Assembly: GCF_014282275.1 (NCBI RefSeq)
Contig: NZ_VFIA01000001.1
Coordinates: 124,001-188,000 of the forward strand
Origin: Spirosoma utsteinense
GTDB taxonomy: Bacteria > Bacteroidota > Bacteroidia > Cytophagales > Spirosomataceae
Length of the DNA stretch: 64,000 bases
Direction: 5' to 3'
Position numbers and translations under genes: made by a program. Below the pieces are notes generated by a model. The model saw nothing but the letters and a program-made list of their open reading frames with translations, ran no database searches and was not told where the DNA came from. Numbering within the stretch: the first letter of the stretch is position 1; each line of letters opens with the position of its first letter. Below are positions 45,064 through 53,550 of the stretch, piece after piece.

Positions 45064-45645
45064 ATGAAGAAACTGGCTACCGCTCATCAACTTCAAACTC
45101 GCCTTTCGGCTGCGCTCGATACGGTCGAGCGTGAATTCAGGCCTCATACCGATGCTCAACTGCGCTGGAAACCGTCGCCCGACCGCTGGAGTATTGTGGA
45201 ATGTCTCCAGCACCTGAACCTGGCCGAGCGTTTTTACATCCGTAACATCCAGCATAAAGTCGATGCGCTGGGTATTGTGCAGCACAGCCCCGTTGATCAG
45301 CTTCTCGAATCGGACTGGGTGGGTAAGACCCTGCTCTACATCGTCGATCCCGAAACGAAGATCAAATTTCCGGCCCCCGGCATGATCCGTCCCCGCCGAC
45401 CCGAAGATATGAGTCCTCTTGATGTGATCAATCAATTTGTTGACTTACAGCGGACACTACACGATCTGCTCGATAAAGCGGTGTACCTCGACTGGAATCA
45501 GGAGAAAGTTTCCACTCTGTTCGGCAACTGGCTAAAAATAAGACTGGGCGATGCGCTGTACATGCTGGTTGCCCATACCGAGCGGCACATGAACCAGGCC
45601 ATGCGGGTGCGGGCTGAAATGAGTACACTGACTCAGGCCCATTAA
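45064..45645 (+). CDS. DinB-superfamily protein
   Basis: 193 residues. Four-helix DinB-like bundle: PDRWSIVECLQHLNLAERFY supplies the first metal-site His and ALYMLVAHTERHMNQAMRVR the His pair at the C-terminus. These are putative metal-dependent, often thiol-using enzymes; substrates unknown. The stop codon sits in the loop of a 13-bp hairpin. Confidence 0.82.
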   Translation: MKKLATAHQLQTRLSAALDTVEREFRPHTDAQLRWKPSPDRWSIVECLQHLNLAERFYIRNIQHKVDALGIVQHSPVDQLLESDWVGKTLLYIVDPETKIKFPAPGMIRPRRPEDMSPLDVINQFVDLQRTLHDLLDKAVYLDWNQEKVSTLFGNWLKIRLGDALYMLVAHTERHMNQAMRVRAEMSTLTQAH

Positions 45646-45659
45646 CGGGCCTGAGTCAG
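45628..45659 (+). terminator. 13-bp perfect hairpin enclosing the DinB stop codon
   Basis: CTGACTCAGGCCC (45628-45640) pairs with GGGCCTGAGTCAG (45647-45659); the 6-nt loop ATTAAC contains the TAA stop. The left arm is therefore coding sequence. It ends 7 bp before the stop of the convergent RND gene; no T-run follows. Confidence 0.6.
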
Positions 45660-45666
45660 CGCTGGA

Positions 45667-48600
45667 CTAAGCTTCCAGTAGTACCCTCTGACTGGATGCA
45701 GGCTTTTGAGCACCACCCCGGTAGAAAACATAGAAGATCAGCGGAAAAATCAACAGCGTCAGTAAGGTGGCTGTGATCAGCCCACCAATCACGACGATTG
45801 CCAGTGGTTTTGACGTTTCTGAGCCGATGCCCGTCGAGATAGCGGCCGGAATCAGACCAATAGCGGCCATCATGGCGGTCATTACCACCGGCCGTACCCG
45901 CGACAGTACCCCTTCAAAAATGGCTTCGGGCAGCGACAGATTATTCTTCAGGTTTTTCTTGAAGACCGAAATCAGAATGACGCCGTTCTGGATACAGATA
46001 CCAAAGAGCGCGATAAAGCCGATGCCCGCCGAAATGCTGAAGTTGACATGCGTGATCAGCAGGGCCGCAATACCGCCAATTATGGCAAAGGGAACATTGA
46101 CCAGCACCAGCCCGGCATCTTTGGCGTTTCCGAAGAGAACGAACAAGATCACAAAGATCATGATAAGACTCACCGGTACCATCTGGCCCAGTCGTTTGGT
46201 TGCTCGCTGCTGGTTCTCAAAATCGCCCGCCCACTTGGCTGTATAACCCGGAGGAAACGTAACTGCCGAGGCTACTTTGTGCTGGGCTTCGGCAATGGCG
46301 CTGCCCATATCGCGGCCCCGGACGGAAAACTTCACGGCGGTGAACCGGCTGCTGCCCTCCCTGAAAATTAAAACCGGCCCGGTTTGCGTATATACCTTCG
46401 CAATTTCCTTGATGGGTATCTGCGACCCGTTCTGGGTGGGTACCATCAGATCGGCGATCTCGGCTTCGGTTTTGCGGAAGTTCTGCTCGTACCGAATCCG
46501 GAGGTCAAATTTGCGTTCACCCTCATAGATCTGCGTAGCCGCTTTACCGCCGATGGCCATTTCGATCACGGCCTGCGCGTCGGCTTTGTTGACGCCGTAG
46601 AGGGCCAGTTTGTACTCGTCCAACTCTATGCGCATCTCAGGCTGGCCAATGTTCTTGATTACGCCAAGGTCCTCGATTCCCTGCACGGTAGCCAGCTGTT
46701 TCTGGATCTGGCTGGCTTTGTCGGCCAGCGTGGCCAGATCATTGCCGTAGATCTTGACCGCAATCGATCCCTTCACCCCCGAGACGGCTTCGGCTACGTT
46801 GTCCATAATGGGTTGGGAGAACCCAAAGTCGATACCCGGAAATACCTTGAGTTTGTCCTGCATCTGCGCAATCAATTGCTGTTTGGTCAGGCCATTTTTC
46901 CATCGGTTAGTGGCTCCGTCGTCTTTTGGATAGATATCGACCAGAAACTCGACATTATAAAAGCCGGTTGGGTCGGTGCCGTCGTTGGGTCGGCCGGTTT
47001 GTGAAATGACTCCCTTTACTTCCGGAAACTGGTCAAACACCTTTCGCATCTGCGTCGTTAGGCGGACCGATTCGGGCAGTGAAATGCTCATGGGCATTGA
47101 AGCCCGCACGTAGATCGACCCTTCGTTCAATTCGGGCAGAAATTCGGTACCCAGCAGGTTGAACCCGGCCAGGCCAACTACCACAAGCAGTCCGGTTAGC
47201 AACAGGCTCATCCGCTTGTGAGCAAAAGTGAAGGAGAATGCCCGCGTCGCCAGACGGGTGATAAATTCGACGAACGGGTTATGCTTTTCCCGTACGTTTT
47301 TATTGAGCAGGATACTGGCCAGAACCGGTACCAGCGTCAGGGTGAAGATCAACGCGCCGAGCAGCGCAAACCCCAGCGTCCAGGCCAGTGGCGAGAACAT
47401 TTTGCCTTCTACTTTCTGAAAAGCGAAAATGGGGATCAGGCAGGTGATGATGATGGCTTTGGAGAAGAAAATCGCCTTACCCATCTCCGTACCGGTTGCC
47501 CGCAGCAAACCCATTTTGGCGGCTTTGTTGAACCGGACCATCCCTTCCCGGTGTGCTTTGGCATCGAGCGTTACAAATATGCCCTCCACCATCACCACGG
47601 CTCCGTCAACGATGATCCCGAAGTCGATAGCGCCCATCGACAGCAGGTTGGCCGACATGCCTTTGAACCGCAGGCAGATAAAGGCAAACAACAGGGCCAG
47701 TGGTATGATGATGGAGACGGTCAGCGTAGTGCGCCAGTCGGCCATGAACAGGAACACGATGACCGTTACAAAAACGATCCCTTCGAGGAGGTTATGCGTG
47801 ACGGTATGGGTGGCGAAGTTGACCAGCGTCTCCCGGTTGTAGAAGGTGTTGATCTTGACATCCGATGGCAGGATACTGGTGTTCAATTCCTGGATCTTGG
47901 CTTTCACCAGCTCGATGACCTCCGTTGGGTTCTCCCCTTTACGCATCACCACAACGCCCTCTACGACATCGTTCTGTTTGTCGCGGCCCGCCTGCCCTAG
48001 CCGGGGCAGAGCCGACTCGGCTACCTGCGCCACATTCCGGACCATGATGGGCGTACCGTTCACGTTTTTGACTACGATATTCTCGATGTCACGCTGGTTG
48101 CGGAGCAGGCCAATGCCGCGCACGACGTAAGCTTCCGAGTTTTTCTCGATCACATCGCCCCCTACATTCACGTTCGAGTTAGCAACCGCCTGATACAATT
48201 GAAGGGGGGTGATGTTATAATCTGTCAGACGACGCGGATCGACAGAGATCTCGTAGGTCTTGGCTTCCCCACCAAAGCTCACCACGTCGGCCACACCGGG
48301 AACGCTTTTGAGCTGGCGGTCCAGCACCCAGTCCTGCATGGTTTTCAGTTCCCGCACGGTGCGGGTGGGCGACGCCAGGGTGTAACGAAATATCTCACCT
48401 GTAGGGCCGTAGGGGGGCTGTACGTCGGGTTTGGCCCCGTCGGGGAGTTCGACGCCGGGCAGGAGGTTATTGATCTGCTGGCGGGCGAAGATGTCATCGA
48501 CACCATCGTCGAACATCACGTTTACCACCGACAGACCGAAGAGGGTAGTGGAGCGTACATCCGTTTTTTTCTGAACCGAGTTCAGCCCGATCTCTACAGG

Positions 48601-48810
48601 GATGGTCACGAATTTCTCGACTTCTTCGGCCGAGCGGCCTGGCCACTGTGTGATGATCGTAATCCGGGTGTTGGTGACGTCGGGAAAGGCTTCGATCGGT
48701 GTATTCTGGTAACTGATGTAGCCCGCCACGATCGTGAGCCCCGTCAGAAAGAAGACGAAGAACCGATTCTTCAGCGAAAAGGTAAGAATACTTTTTATGA
48801 ACTTGTTCAT
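45667..48810 (-). CDS. CzcA/CusA-family heavy-metal RND efflux pump
   Basis: 1047 residues from ATG 48810; an in-frame ATG at 48897 would add 29 residues encoded by an inverted-repeat patch. MNKFIKSILTFSLKNRFFVF then TPIEAFPDVTNTRITIITQW is the family start. The heavy-metal signature DFGIIVDGAVVMVEGIF (TM4) marks the HME-RND group that exports Co, Zn, Cd, Ni, Cu or Ag. The second half has GICIQNGVILISVFKKNLKN. Last gene of a TolC-adaptor-pump operon; the metal cannot be told from sequence by eye. Confidence 0.94.
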   Translation of the reverse strand: MNKFIKSILTFSLKNRFFVFFLTGLTIVAGYISYQNTPIEAFPDVTNTRITIITQWPGRSAEEVEKFVTIPVEIGLNSVQKKTDVRSTTLFGLSVVNVMFDDGVDDIFARQQINNLLPGVELPDGAKPDVQPPYGPTGEIFRYTLASPTRTVRELKTMQDWVLDRQLKSVPGVADVVSFGGEAKTYEISVDPRRLTDYNITPLQLYQAVANSNVNVGGDVIEKNSEAYVVRGIGLLRNQRDIENIVVKNVNGTPIMVRNVAQVAESALPRLGQAGRDKQNDVVEGVVVMRKGENPTEVIELVKAKIQELNTSILPSDVKINTFYNRETLVNFATHTVTHNLLEGIVFVTVIVFLFMADWRTTLTVSIIIPLALLFAFICLRFKGMSANLLSMGAIDFGIIVDGAVVMVEGIFVTLDAKAHREGMVRFNKAAKMGLLRATGTEMGKAIFFSKAIIITCLIPIFAFQKVEGKMFSPLAWTLGFALLGALIFTLTLVPVLASILLNKNVREKHNPFVEFITRLATRAFSFTFAHKRMSLLLTGLLVVVGLAGFNLLGTEFLPELNEGSIYVRASMPMSISLPESVRLTTQMRKVFDQFPEVKGVISQTGRPNDGTDPTGFYNVEFLVDIYPKDDGATNRWKNGLTKQQLIAQMQDKLKVFPGIDFGFSQPIMDNVAEAVSGVKGSIAVKIYGNDLATLADKASQIQKQLATVQGIEDLGVIKNIGQPEMRIELDEYKLALYGVNKADAQAVIEMAIGGKAATQIYEGERKFDLRIRYEQNFRKTEAEIADLMVPTQNGSQIPIKEIAKVYTQTGPVLIFREGSSRFTAVKFSVRGRDMGSAIAEAQHKVASAVTFPPGYTAKWAGDFENQQRATKRLGQMVPVSLIMIFVILFVLFGNAKDAGLVLVNVPFAIIGGIAALLITHVNFSISAGIGFIALFGICIQNGVILISVFKKNLKNNLSLPEAIFEGVLSRVRPVVMTAMMAAIGLIPAAISTGIGSETSKPLAIVVIGGLITATLLTLLIFPLIFYVFYRGGAQKPASSQRVLLEA

Positions 48811-48920
48811 GTTGCCTATTGAGTCAGTGAGAAGTTGAATGACTGAAAGAGTGATTGATTGAGTGAATGACTGATCAGGGTTTATTGAATCACTCAATCA
48901 CTCTTTCACTTTCTCATTCA
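48811..48920. repeat. inverted-repeat patch between adaptor and pump genes
   Basis: GAAAGAGTGATTGA (48845-48858) is exactly complementary to TCAATCACTCTTTC (48894-48907), with further GAGTGAAT/ATTGAATCACTC pairing inside. The stretch is built from repeated GAGTGA/TCACTC words, like 6414-6527. It could slow or partly stop transcription between the two operon genes. Confidence 0.6.
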
Positions 48921-50042
48921 TTATTTCCCTAATGCGGTATAAATCAGGAGCTGATTTTGTGTCACTACGCGCTCTCCGGCTTTCACCCCGCCGTTGAGGT
49001 AGGTGGTGGCACCGATCGTTTTGAACGGATCCACTTCCCGTATAACCGGCTGATTTTGAGCGTTGGCAACGACGACGAAGTTGCGGCTGTCGGCAAAAAC
49101 AATAGCTTTGGCCGGAATGGCAACCCGGCGGTCGTTGCCCGGATACTGTACACTTACGTTGGCAAACATCTCAGGCTTGAGGGTATTCCCCGACATGCCA
49201 TCACGTCGATTAAGCAGGGTGATCCGCACTTTTTCCGTTTTGCTTTCGGGATCGAGGACATTGAAGACCTTGTCGATTTTGCCCTGGTATACCCGATCAG
49301 GATAGGACAGCGTCGTTATGCGGGCGGGATCGCCTTCGTGAACGTTGGCTAAGTCCGACTCATACACATTGGCCATAACCCAGACGTAGTCGAGGTTGGA
49401 GATCGTGAACAGGTTCTCCGGATCATCGGAGCGAAGTTCCATCCCCGGCGAGGCCGTCTTCTCCACCACATAGCCGCTAACGGGTGCCTTCACCAGGTAG
49501 ACCGACGAGCCGCGCCCGCCCAGGATACTCCGGCGTTCGTTAACCCGGTTCAGCTCCCCTTTGGCGGCCTGTAGCTGTTCGCGGGCGGCTACCACATCGC
49601 GCTGAGAGGATAACCCTCCTTTCGCCATGTCTTCAGTCACCTGACTATTTTTCTGCGCAACGGCCAGTTGACCTTTGGCTGCAATAGCCTGCTGTTCGAC
49701 ATCGGCCATTTCGCCAGACCGGATAACGGCCAGCGTCTGGCCTTTCTGGACATAGTCGCCGAGGTCTGCCTTAACCGCTTCAATGTGGCCACCTACCAGG
49801 GGGAATACTTTAACGACTTTGTCCTGGTTGAAGGTGATCTTGCCGGTCAGGTTGAGTTCGTTGGTGACGGGTATCATGCGGGCCGTATCGAATTGAGCCG
49901 ATGCCAGCAGGTTGACCGGCTTCTGGTCTGTGTTATCGGTTGCCGTCGCATCAGAAGACTGGCAGCCGGTTAGCAGAGTACCGAGCAGGGCGATAGCCGG
50001 TAGCATCAGCCAGTATGTTCGGGGGAATTGATTTGTTTTCAT
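48921..50042 (-). CDS. CzcB/CusB-type RND adaptor, lipoprotein
   Basis: 373 residues. Lipoprotein signal with LLGTLLTGC (Cys about 27). The adaptor fold is seen in VFPLVGGHIEAVKADLGDYV (first lipoyl half), an alpha-hairpin (AIAAKGQLAVAQKNSQ region), VKAPVSGYVVEKTASPGMEL (second half) and the barrel/membrane-proximal part (NTLKPEMFANVSVQYPGN). Works between the CzcA-type pump and the TolC-type channel of this operon. Confidence 0.93.
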   Translation of the reverse strand: MKTNQFPRTYWLMLPAIALLGTLLTGCQSSDATATDNTDQKPVNLLASAQFDTARMIPVTNELNLTGKITFNQDKVVKVFPLVGGHIEAVKADLGDYVQKGQTLAVIRSGEMADVEQQAIAAKGQLAVAQKNSQVTEDMAKGGLSSQRDVVAAREQLQAAKGELNRVNERRSILGGRGSSVYLVKAPVSGYVVEKTASPGMELRSDDPENLFTISNLDYVWVMANVYESDLANVHEGDPARITTLSYPDRVYQGKIDKVFNVLDPESKTEKVRITLLNRRDGMSGNTLKPEMFANVSVQYPGNDRRVAIPAKAIVFADSRNFVVVANAQNQPVIREVDPFKTIGATTYLNGGVKAGERVVTQNQLLIYTALGK

Positions 50043-50075
50043 AGTCGGTTGAAACGATTGTTTGGGTTGGTCGGA

Positions 50076-51362
50076 TTAGCGGATGAATGGGTTGCTGCCA
50101 ACGGCAAGATCAAGTTCTTCCAGGCGTTGCATGCGGTCATTCTGTAGTTGGATGAACTGGAGCTGGCTGGTCTTGTAGGAGTCGAAAAAGTCCAGGAATT
50201 CAACCACGTCGATGTTCTGCTTGCGGTAATTGAGCGTAACCCCTTCGATGAGCCGGCTGAAGTCACTGTTGAAGCGCCGGTCGAAGGTGCGGTACAACTG
50301 GTCAGCTTGCCGGGCCTTCGTCAGCGATTGCTGTAGTTCGTTCTCCACCTGAAGCCGGTAGCCGGATTCCAGCTGCTGGCTACTCTGGGTGCGGATACGG
50401 GCCGCCTGAATATTACCCTGATTCCGATTGAAGAACGGAAGCGCCATGCCCACCCCGACGCCGAAGTAATTTGGGATGTAGCCCGCGTTACGGTCGTAGG
50501 TTCCCTGTACGGTCAGATCCGGAACCGCATTGGCCTTTTGCAGCGTGAGGTTCTGCCGCTCGGCTGTAACCTGATCGCGGTAGGCGCGCAGGTCGGGCCG
50601 GTTGCGTTCGGCCAGGGCGACCAGGCTATCGAGCGACAACACGGCCGGATTACGCCGGGGATCGGGATCCATGGCCGTTACCTCAGGTCGGATCGGCTGG
50701 TCGGGCATCGTGTTGAGCAATACCGACAGCGTAGCCTGATCATCGGCTATCTGAGCCAGTCGCTGCTGCCGTTCGTTCGATAGGTTGAAGAGGTAGGCTT
50801 TCAGCCGGGCCAGGTCTTTCAGCGGGACGTTGCCTTTGTCATATTGTTGTTGATAGAGCGTTACGGTCTGGCTGAGTGTGTTCATCACTTGATCGTACAC
50901 GCTCATTGCCTGCTGCTGGTAATGCAGATCGTAAAAAGCCGAATGCAGTTGAAACGAGAGGGTCCGTGCCAGGTCCTCAAACCGGTCGGCAGCGATCTTG
51001 GTGTTGGTGGCGGCCAGGGCAAGCTGCTTGTTGCGTTTCCCCGCCAGCAGTAAAAGCTGCTGTACCTGAATGACCTGCTCGGAGTTGCTTTGCTTAACGG
51101 GCATGAAATCCCGCGTTTGCCGGTTGTACGGCATTTGCTCAATATAGACCGTTGGATTGCTGAACAGCTTAGCCTGCGCCTGATAGGCCCGGTATTCATC
51201 AATACCCAGGCGGGTGGCCAGCAGGGAGAGGTTGTGTCGGCGAAATTGGTCTTCGGCCTGCGGGAGCGTAAGCCGGAGCGAATCGGTGGGGGTGGTTGGG
51301 GTCTGGCCAAATCCGGGCCAGCTTAGGAGCATACAAATTAGCCCCGTCAATACTCGTTTCAT
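50076..51362 (-). CDS. CzcC/TolC-family outer-membrane channel
   Basis: 428 residues. Signal peptide MKRVLTGLICMLLSWPGFGQ. TolC repeat features: LTLPQAEDQFRRHNLSLLAT at the start, PYNRQTRDFMPVKQSNSEQV, then GVGVGMALPFFNRNQGNIQA typical of the CzcC group, and NIDVVEFLDFFDSYKTSQL near the end. First gene of the metal-efflux operon; 34 bp to the adaptor gene. A -7-like box and a shared upstream block lie just before it (51395-51449). Confidence 0.93.
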   Translation of the reverse strand: MKRVLTGLICMLLSWPGFGQTPTTPTDSLRLTLPQAEDQFRRHNLSLLATRLGIDEYRAYQAQAKLFSNPTVYIEQMPYNRQTRDFMPVKQSNSEQVIQVQQLLLLAGKRNKQLALAATNTKIAADRFEDLARTLSFQLHSAFYDLHYQQQAMSVYDQVMNTLSQTVTLYQQQYDKGNVPLKDLARLKAYLFNLSNERQQRLAQIADDQATLSVLLNTMPDQPIRPEVTAMDPDPRRNPAVLSLDSLVALAERNRPDLRAYRDQVTAERQNLTLQKANAVPDLTVQGTYDRNAGYIPNYFGVGVGMALPFFNRNQGNIQAARIRTQSSQQLESGYRLQVENELQQSLTKARQADQLYRTFDRRFNSDFSRLIEGVTLNYRKQNIDVVEFLDFFDSYKTSQLQFIQLQNDRMQRLEELDLAVGSNPFIR

Positions 51363-51394
51363 ACCTGTGTGTCATTGGTGTGTTACCGATGACT

Positions 51395-51449
51395 CAAAAG
51401 TAGGGGGTGCCTCAACGGGTGAGGTGGGATAATCGGGTGAAGCGGACAA
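51395..51449 (-). promoter_or_regulatory. promoter and candidate LytTR-regulator site of the metal-efflux operon
   Basis: On the minus strand, TACTTTTG (51402-51395) is a perfect -7 match, 33 bp before the ATG of the channel gene. There is no TTG at -33. Instead a 27-nt block (51423-51449) containing two GGTG words 13 bp apart ends 20 nt upstream of the -7 box. The same block with the same spacing occurs before the histidine kinase gene. Replacement of the -33 box by a conserved block suggests an activator-dependent promoter. Confidence 0.6.
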
Positions 51450-51498
51450 TGTGCCCGGCTAAACGGGCCAGAACAGCCGGTTAGTTTGCCTGCCAGGC

Positions 51499-52278
51499 TC
51501 AACGCTGCTCCAGCCAGCGCATAAAATCGCCTGCTTTGGCTTTGCTCACAATGATTGGCTCCGGGGTAGGGAGGTTGAGCCGAACGGCAAGTTTGCGGTT
51601 AAAGTAGGGTTCGAACTCCAGAATGGCTTCATAGCGGAGAACAAACTGGCGATTGGCCCGGTAAAACTGCGTGGGGTCCAGCATCGTCTCCAGTTCATCA
51701 AGTGTATGGTCGAGCGCATACTTCTCGCCGGACGATTTAAACAGCCAGACGATTTCATTTTCGGTATAAAAAAACGCAATCTCGCTAACCGGGATAGGAT
51801 AATATTTGCCTTTGTAGTTGACCAGAAAGCTGGAACGACGGGTTGGCCGGAGCTGGTCGATCAGCCGCTGGAGGGGTTCGTTCAGTACCGGCTGCGGGAT
51901 AGGCGTGTCGCGCTGAAAATAGGTTTGCAGGGTTTTGAACTTGGTGAGGCTGTTGGCTATAGCCTTCCGGTCAAACGGCTTGAGTACATAGTCGATGCCA
52001 TTGGCCGCAAACGCCTGCATGGCATATTCATCGAAGGCGGTGCAGAAAATAACCGGGCAGCGAACCGGCACCTGATCGAACACGTCGAAGCTCAGGCCGT
52101 CGGCCAGCTGTATGTCGGAAAAAATCAGGTCGGGACCCGGCTTCGTGGTCAGAAAGTGAACGGCATCGTCAATCGTTTCCAGCAAGGCCACGACCTCTAT
52201 GGTAGGGTCGATGTCACACACGTAATGGCGCAGTTCCTCGGCCGTAATGGCTTCATCTTCCAGGATAAGAACGGTCAT
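51499..52278 (-). CDS. LytTR-type response regulator
   Basis: 259 residues. Receiver domain 1-120: acidic pair EDE (7-9), phospho-acceptor Asp55 in LIFSDIQLADG, Thr/Ser switch in VIFCTAFDEY and Lys100 in YVLKPFD. C-terminal LytTR DNA-binding domain (about 155-255): SFLVNYKGKYYPIPVSEIAF and FYRANRQFVLRYEAIL. Its start overlaps the histidine kinase gene by 26 bp. The metal-efflux operon follows 136 bp downstream in the same direction. Confidence 0.95.
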   Translation of the reverse strand: MTVLILEDEAITAEELRHYVCDIDPTIEVVALLETIDDAVHFLTTKPGPDLIFSDIQLADGLSFDVFDQVPVRCPVIFCTAFDEYAMQAFAANGIDYVLKPFDRKAIANSLTKFKTLQTYFQRDTPIPQPVLNEPLQRLIDQLRPTRRSSFLVNYKGKYYPIPVSEIAFFYTENEIVWLFKSSGEKYALDHTLDELETMLDPTQFYRANRQFVLRYEAILEFEPYFNRKLAVRLNLPTPEPIIVSKAKAGDFMRWLEQR

Positions 52279-53413
52279 GGCCGGGTGGTATTATGGGTAG
52301 TAAAACAGTAAAAAAACGGTCGTCCTGCTCAACCATCAGGGGCGACCCGCACAGGTGTTCGTAACGCCGGGTCAGGTTTTCGAGGCCAATGTGGCTGGCT
52401 GATGCCAGGGATTGCTTGGGTTGCACGTTATTTCGGAATAACACCGTTCCATCCCGTTCGGTTACGGTCACGAACAGTTTACGGCTTTGGGTAAGCACAT
52501 TGTGTTTCACACAATTCTCCATCAGCATCTGGAACGTCAGGGGCGGGAGTACCGACCGGCGGGTTTCGGGCGATAGGTCAATGGTGAGGTCGATAGCATC
52601 GCGGAACCGGTTTTTCAGCATATAATGGTAGGATTCGAGCATGAGCAACTCATCGGCCAGGACTACGTCTTCTTTGGCGTTGCTTTGCAGGATATACCGG
52701 TACACTTCGGCCAGTTTGATCAGGTATTCTTCGGCATCTTCGTTGCCGGTTCTGATCATACCTTTCAGAATGTTAAGGGAGTTGAAGAGAAAATGCGGGT
52801 TTATCTGCTGTTTGAGCACTTCGTATTTAGCCTGAAAGTTCTCTTCTTTCAACTTGGATATCAGTCCCATTGCTTGTTGCTGTGCTAACGCTTTTTCGAC
52901 ACCCCAGGTCGTGATCAGGGAAAAGGCAACGATCAGCAGGCCACGAACCTGTAGTACGCCCGCAATATTGCTGGTGCTGGTGCTTTCCATGTGGTAAAAC
53001 ACATCGACCCCGGTCCACACCCGGAGCAATCCCTCACTAATGAGTAAACAGATCACAACCCGACCGCTGAATTCATACCTGGGCGGGATAAACCGATACA
53101 CGAGGGGTAACCCCCGATTGGTGTTGATATAGATATTGAACATCCAGATCAGCATCGTAAACGAGAAGGCCATTCCAAACGAGAACAGCGCCACTTTCGG
53201 CTCAGGCCGCGCGTCGATCACCTCGTAAAACAACAGGGAGATCAACCCCATGAATAGGCCGGTGACCACCGAAGCCCGTACCAGGATTTTATCCACTTCC
53301 CGGTGCAGCTGTTCGCTGGAATGATCGTCAATCGGTTGAATTACACGCATAAGTCGATGATTGACCGTCCGCCAACCGAATCGACGGAATAGGTTAAAGG
53401 TAGGATTTGTCAT
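52253..53413 (-). CDS. LytS-type sensor histidine kinase
   Basis: Listed from ATG 53413 (386 residues); an upstream ATG (53449) and a downstream ATG (53350, start MRVIQPIDDH) are also possible. If the -7-like box at 53395-53402 is used, only 53350 would be transcribed from there. Four hydrophobic helices (for example VVTGLFMGLISLLFYEV, AFSFTMLIWMFNIYI) are followed by a coiled linker and the His_kinase motif KQQINPHFLFNSLNILKG (His207 from 53413) and a degenerate HATPase region (LPPLTFQMLMENCVKHNV, GLENLTRRYEHL). Partner of the overlapping LytTR regulator. Confidence 0.92.
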   Translation of the reverse strand: MTNPTFNLFRRFGWRTVNHRLMRVIQPIDDHSSEQLHREVDKILVRASVVTGLFMGLISLLFYEVIDARPEPKVALFSFGMAFSFTMLIWMFNIYINTNRGLPLVYRFIPPRYEFSGRVVICLLISEGLLRVWTGVDVFYHMESTSTSNIAGVLQVRGLLIVAFSLITTWGVEKALAQQQAMGLISKLKEENFQAKYEVLKQQINPHFLFNSLNILKGMIRTGNEDAEEYLIKLAEVYRYILQSNAKEDVVLADELLMLESYHYMLKNRFRDAIDLTIDLSPETRRSVLPPLTFQMLMENCVKHNVLTQSRKLFVTVTERDGTVLFRNNVQPKQSLASASHIGLENLTRRYEHLCGSPLMVEQDDRFFTVLLPIIPPGHDRSYPGR

Positions 53414-53449
53414 AGGCCTGGCGGTGAAATAATACGGTGAAGCGGACAA
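53395..53449 (-). promoter_or_regulatory. second copy of the shared regulatory block, before the histidine kinase gene
   Basis: 53423-53449 matches 51423-51449 in 23 of 27 positions, including an unbroken 14-nt core GGTGAAGCGGACAA (53436-53449). Twenty nt further downstream on the minus strand, TACCTTTA (53402-53395) matches TAnnTTTG in 7 of 8. Same spacing as the efflux promoter. Suggests autoregulation of the two-component pair. The GH65 gene starts 102 bp away on the other side. Confidence 0.5.
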
Positions 53450-53550
53450 ATAAGCGGGTCAACAGCCGCCCCGCTTCTGCCAACCTGACAAAGAAAAAGT
53501 ATAATTACCCAACGTTCAGCTTAAATTCGCGCAACGATCAAAGCCACTGA

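Noticed and set aside
47218-48000. 260-residue plus-strand ORF antisense to the heavy-metal RND pump
   Set aside because: It is fully inside a well-recognised gene on the other strand, has low-complexity His/Asp/Gln-rich sequence and no domain; a codon-bias shadow.
51429-53449. The 2000-bp distance between the two shared regulatory blocks as a sign of duplication or assembly error
   Set aside because: Sequences on either side of the blocks are unrelated (different genes, different flanks); the round number is coincidence.
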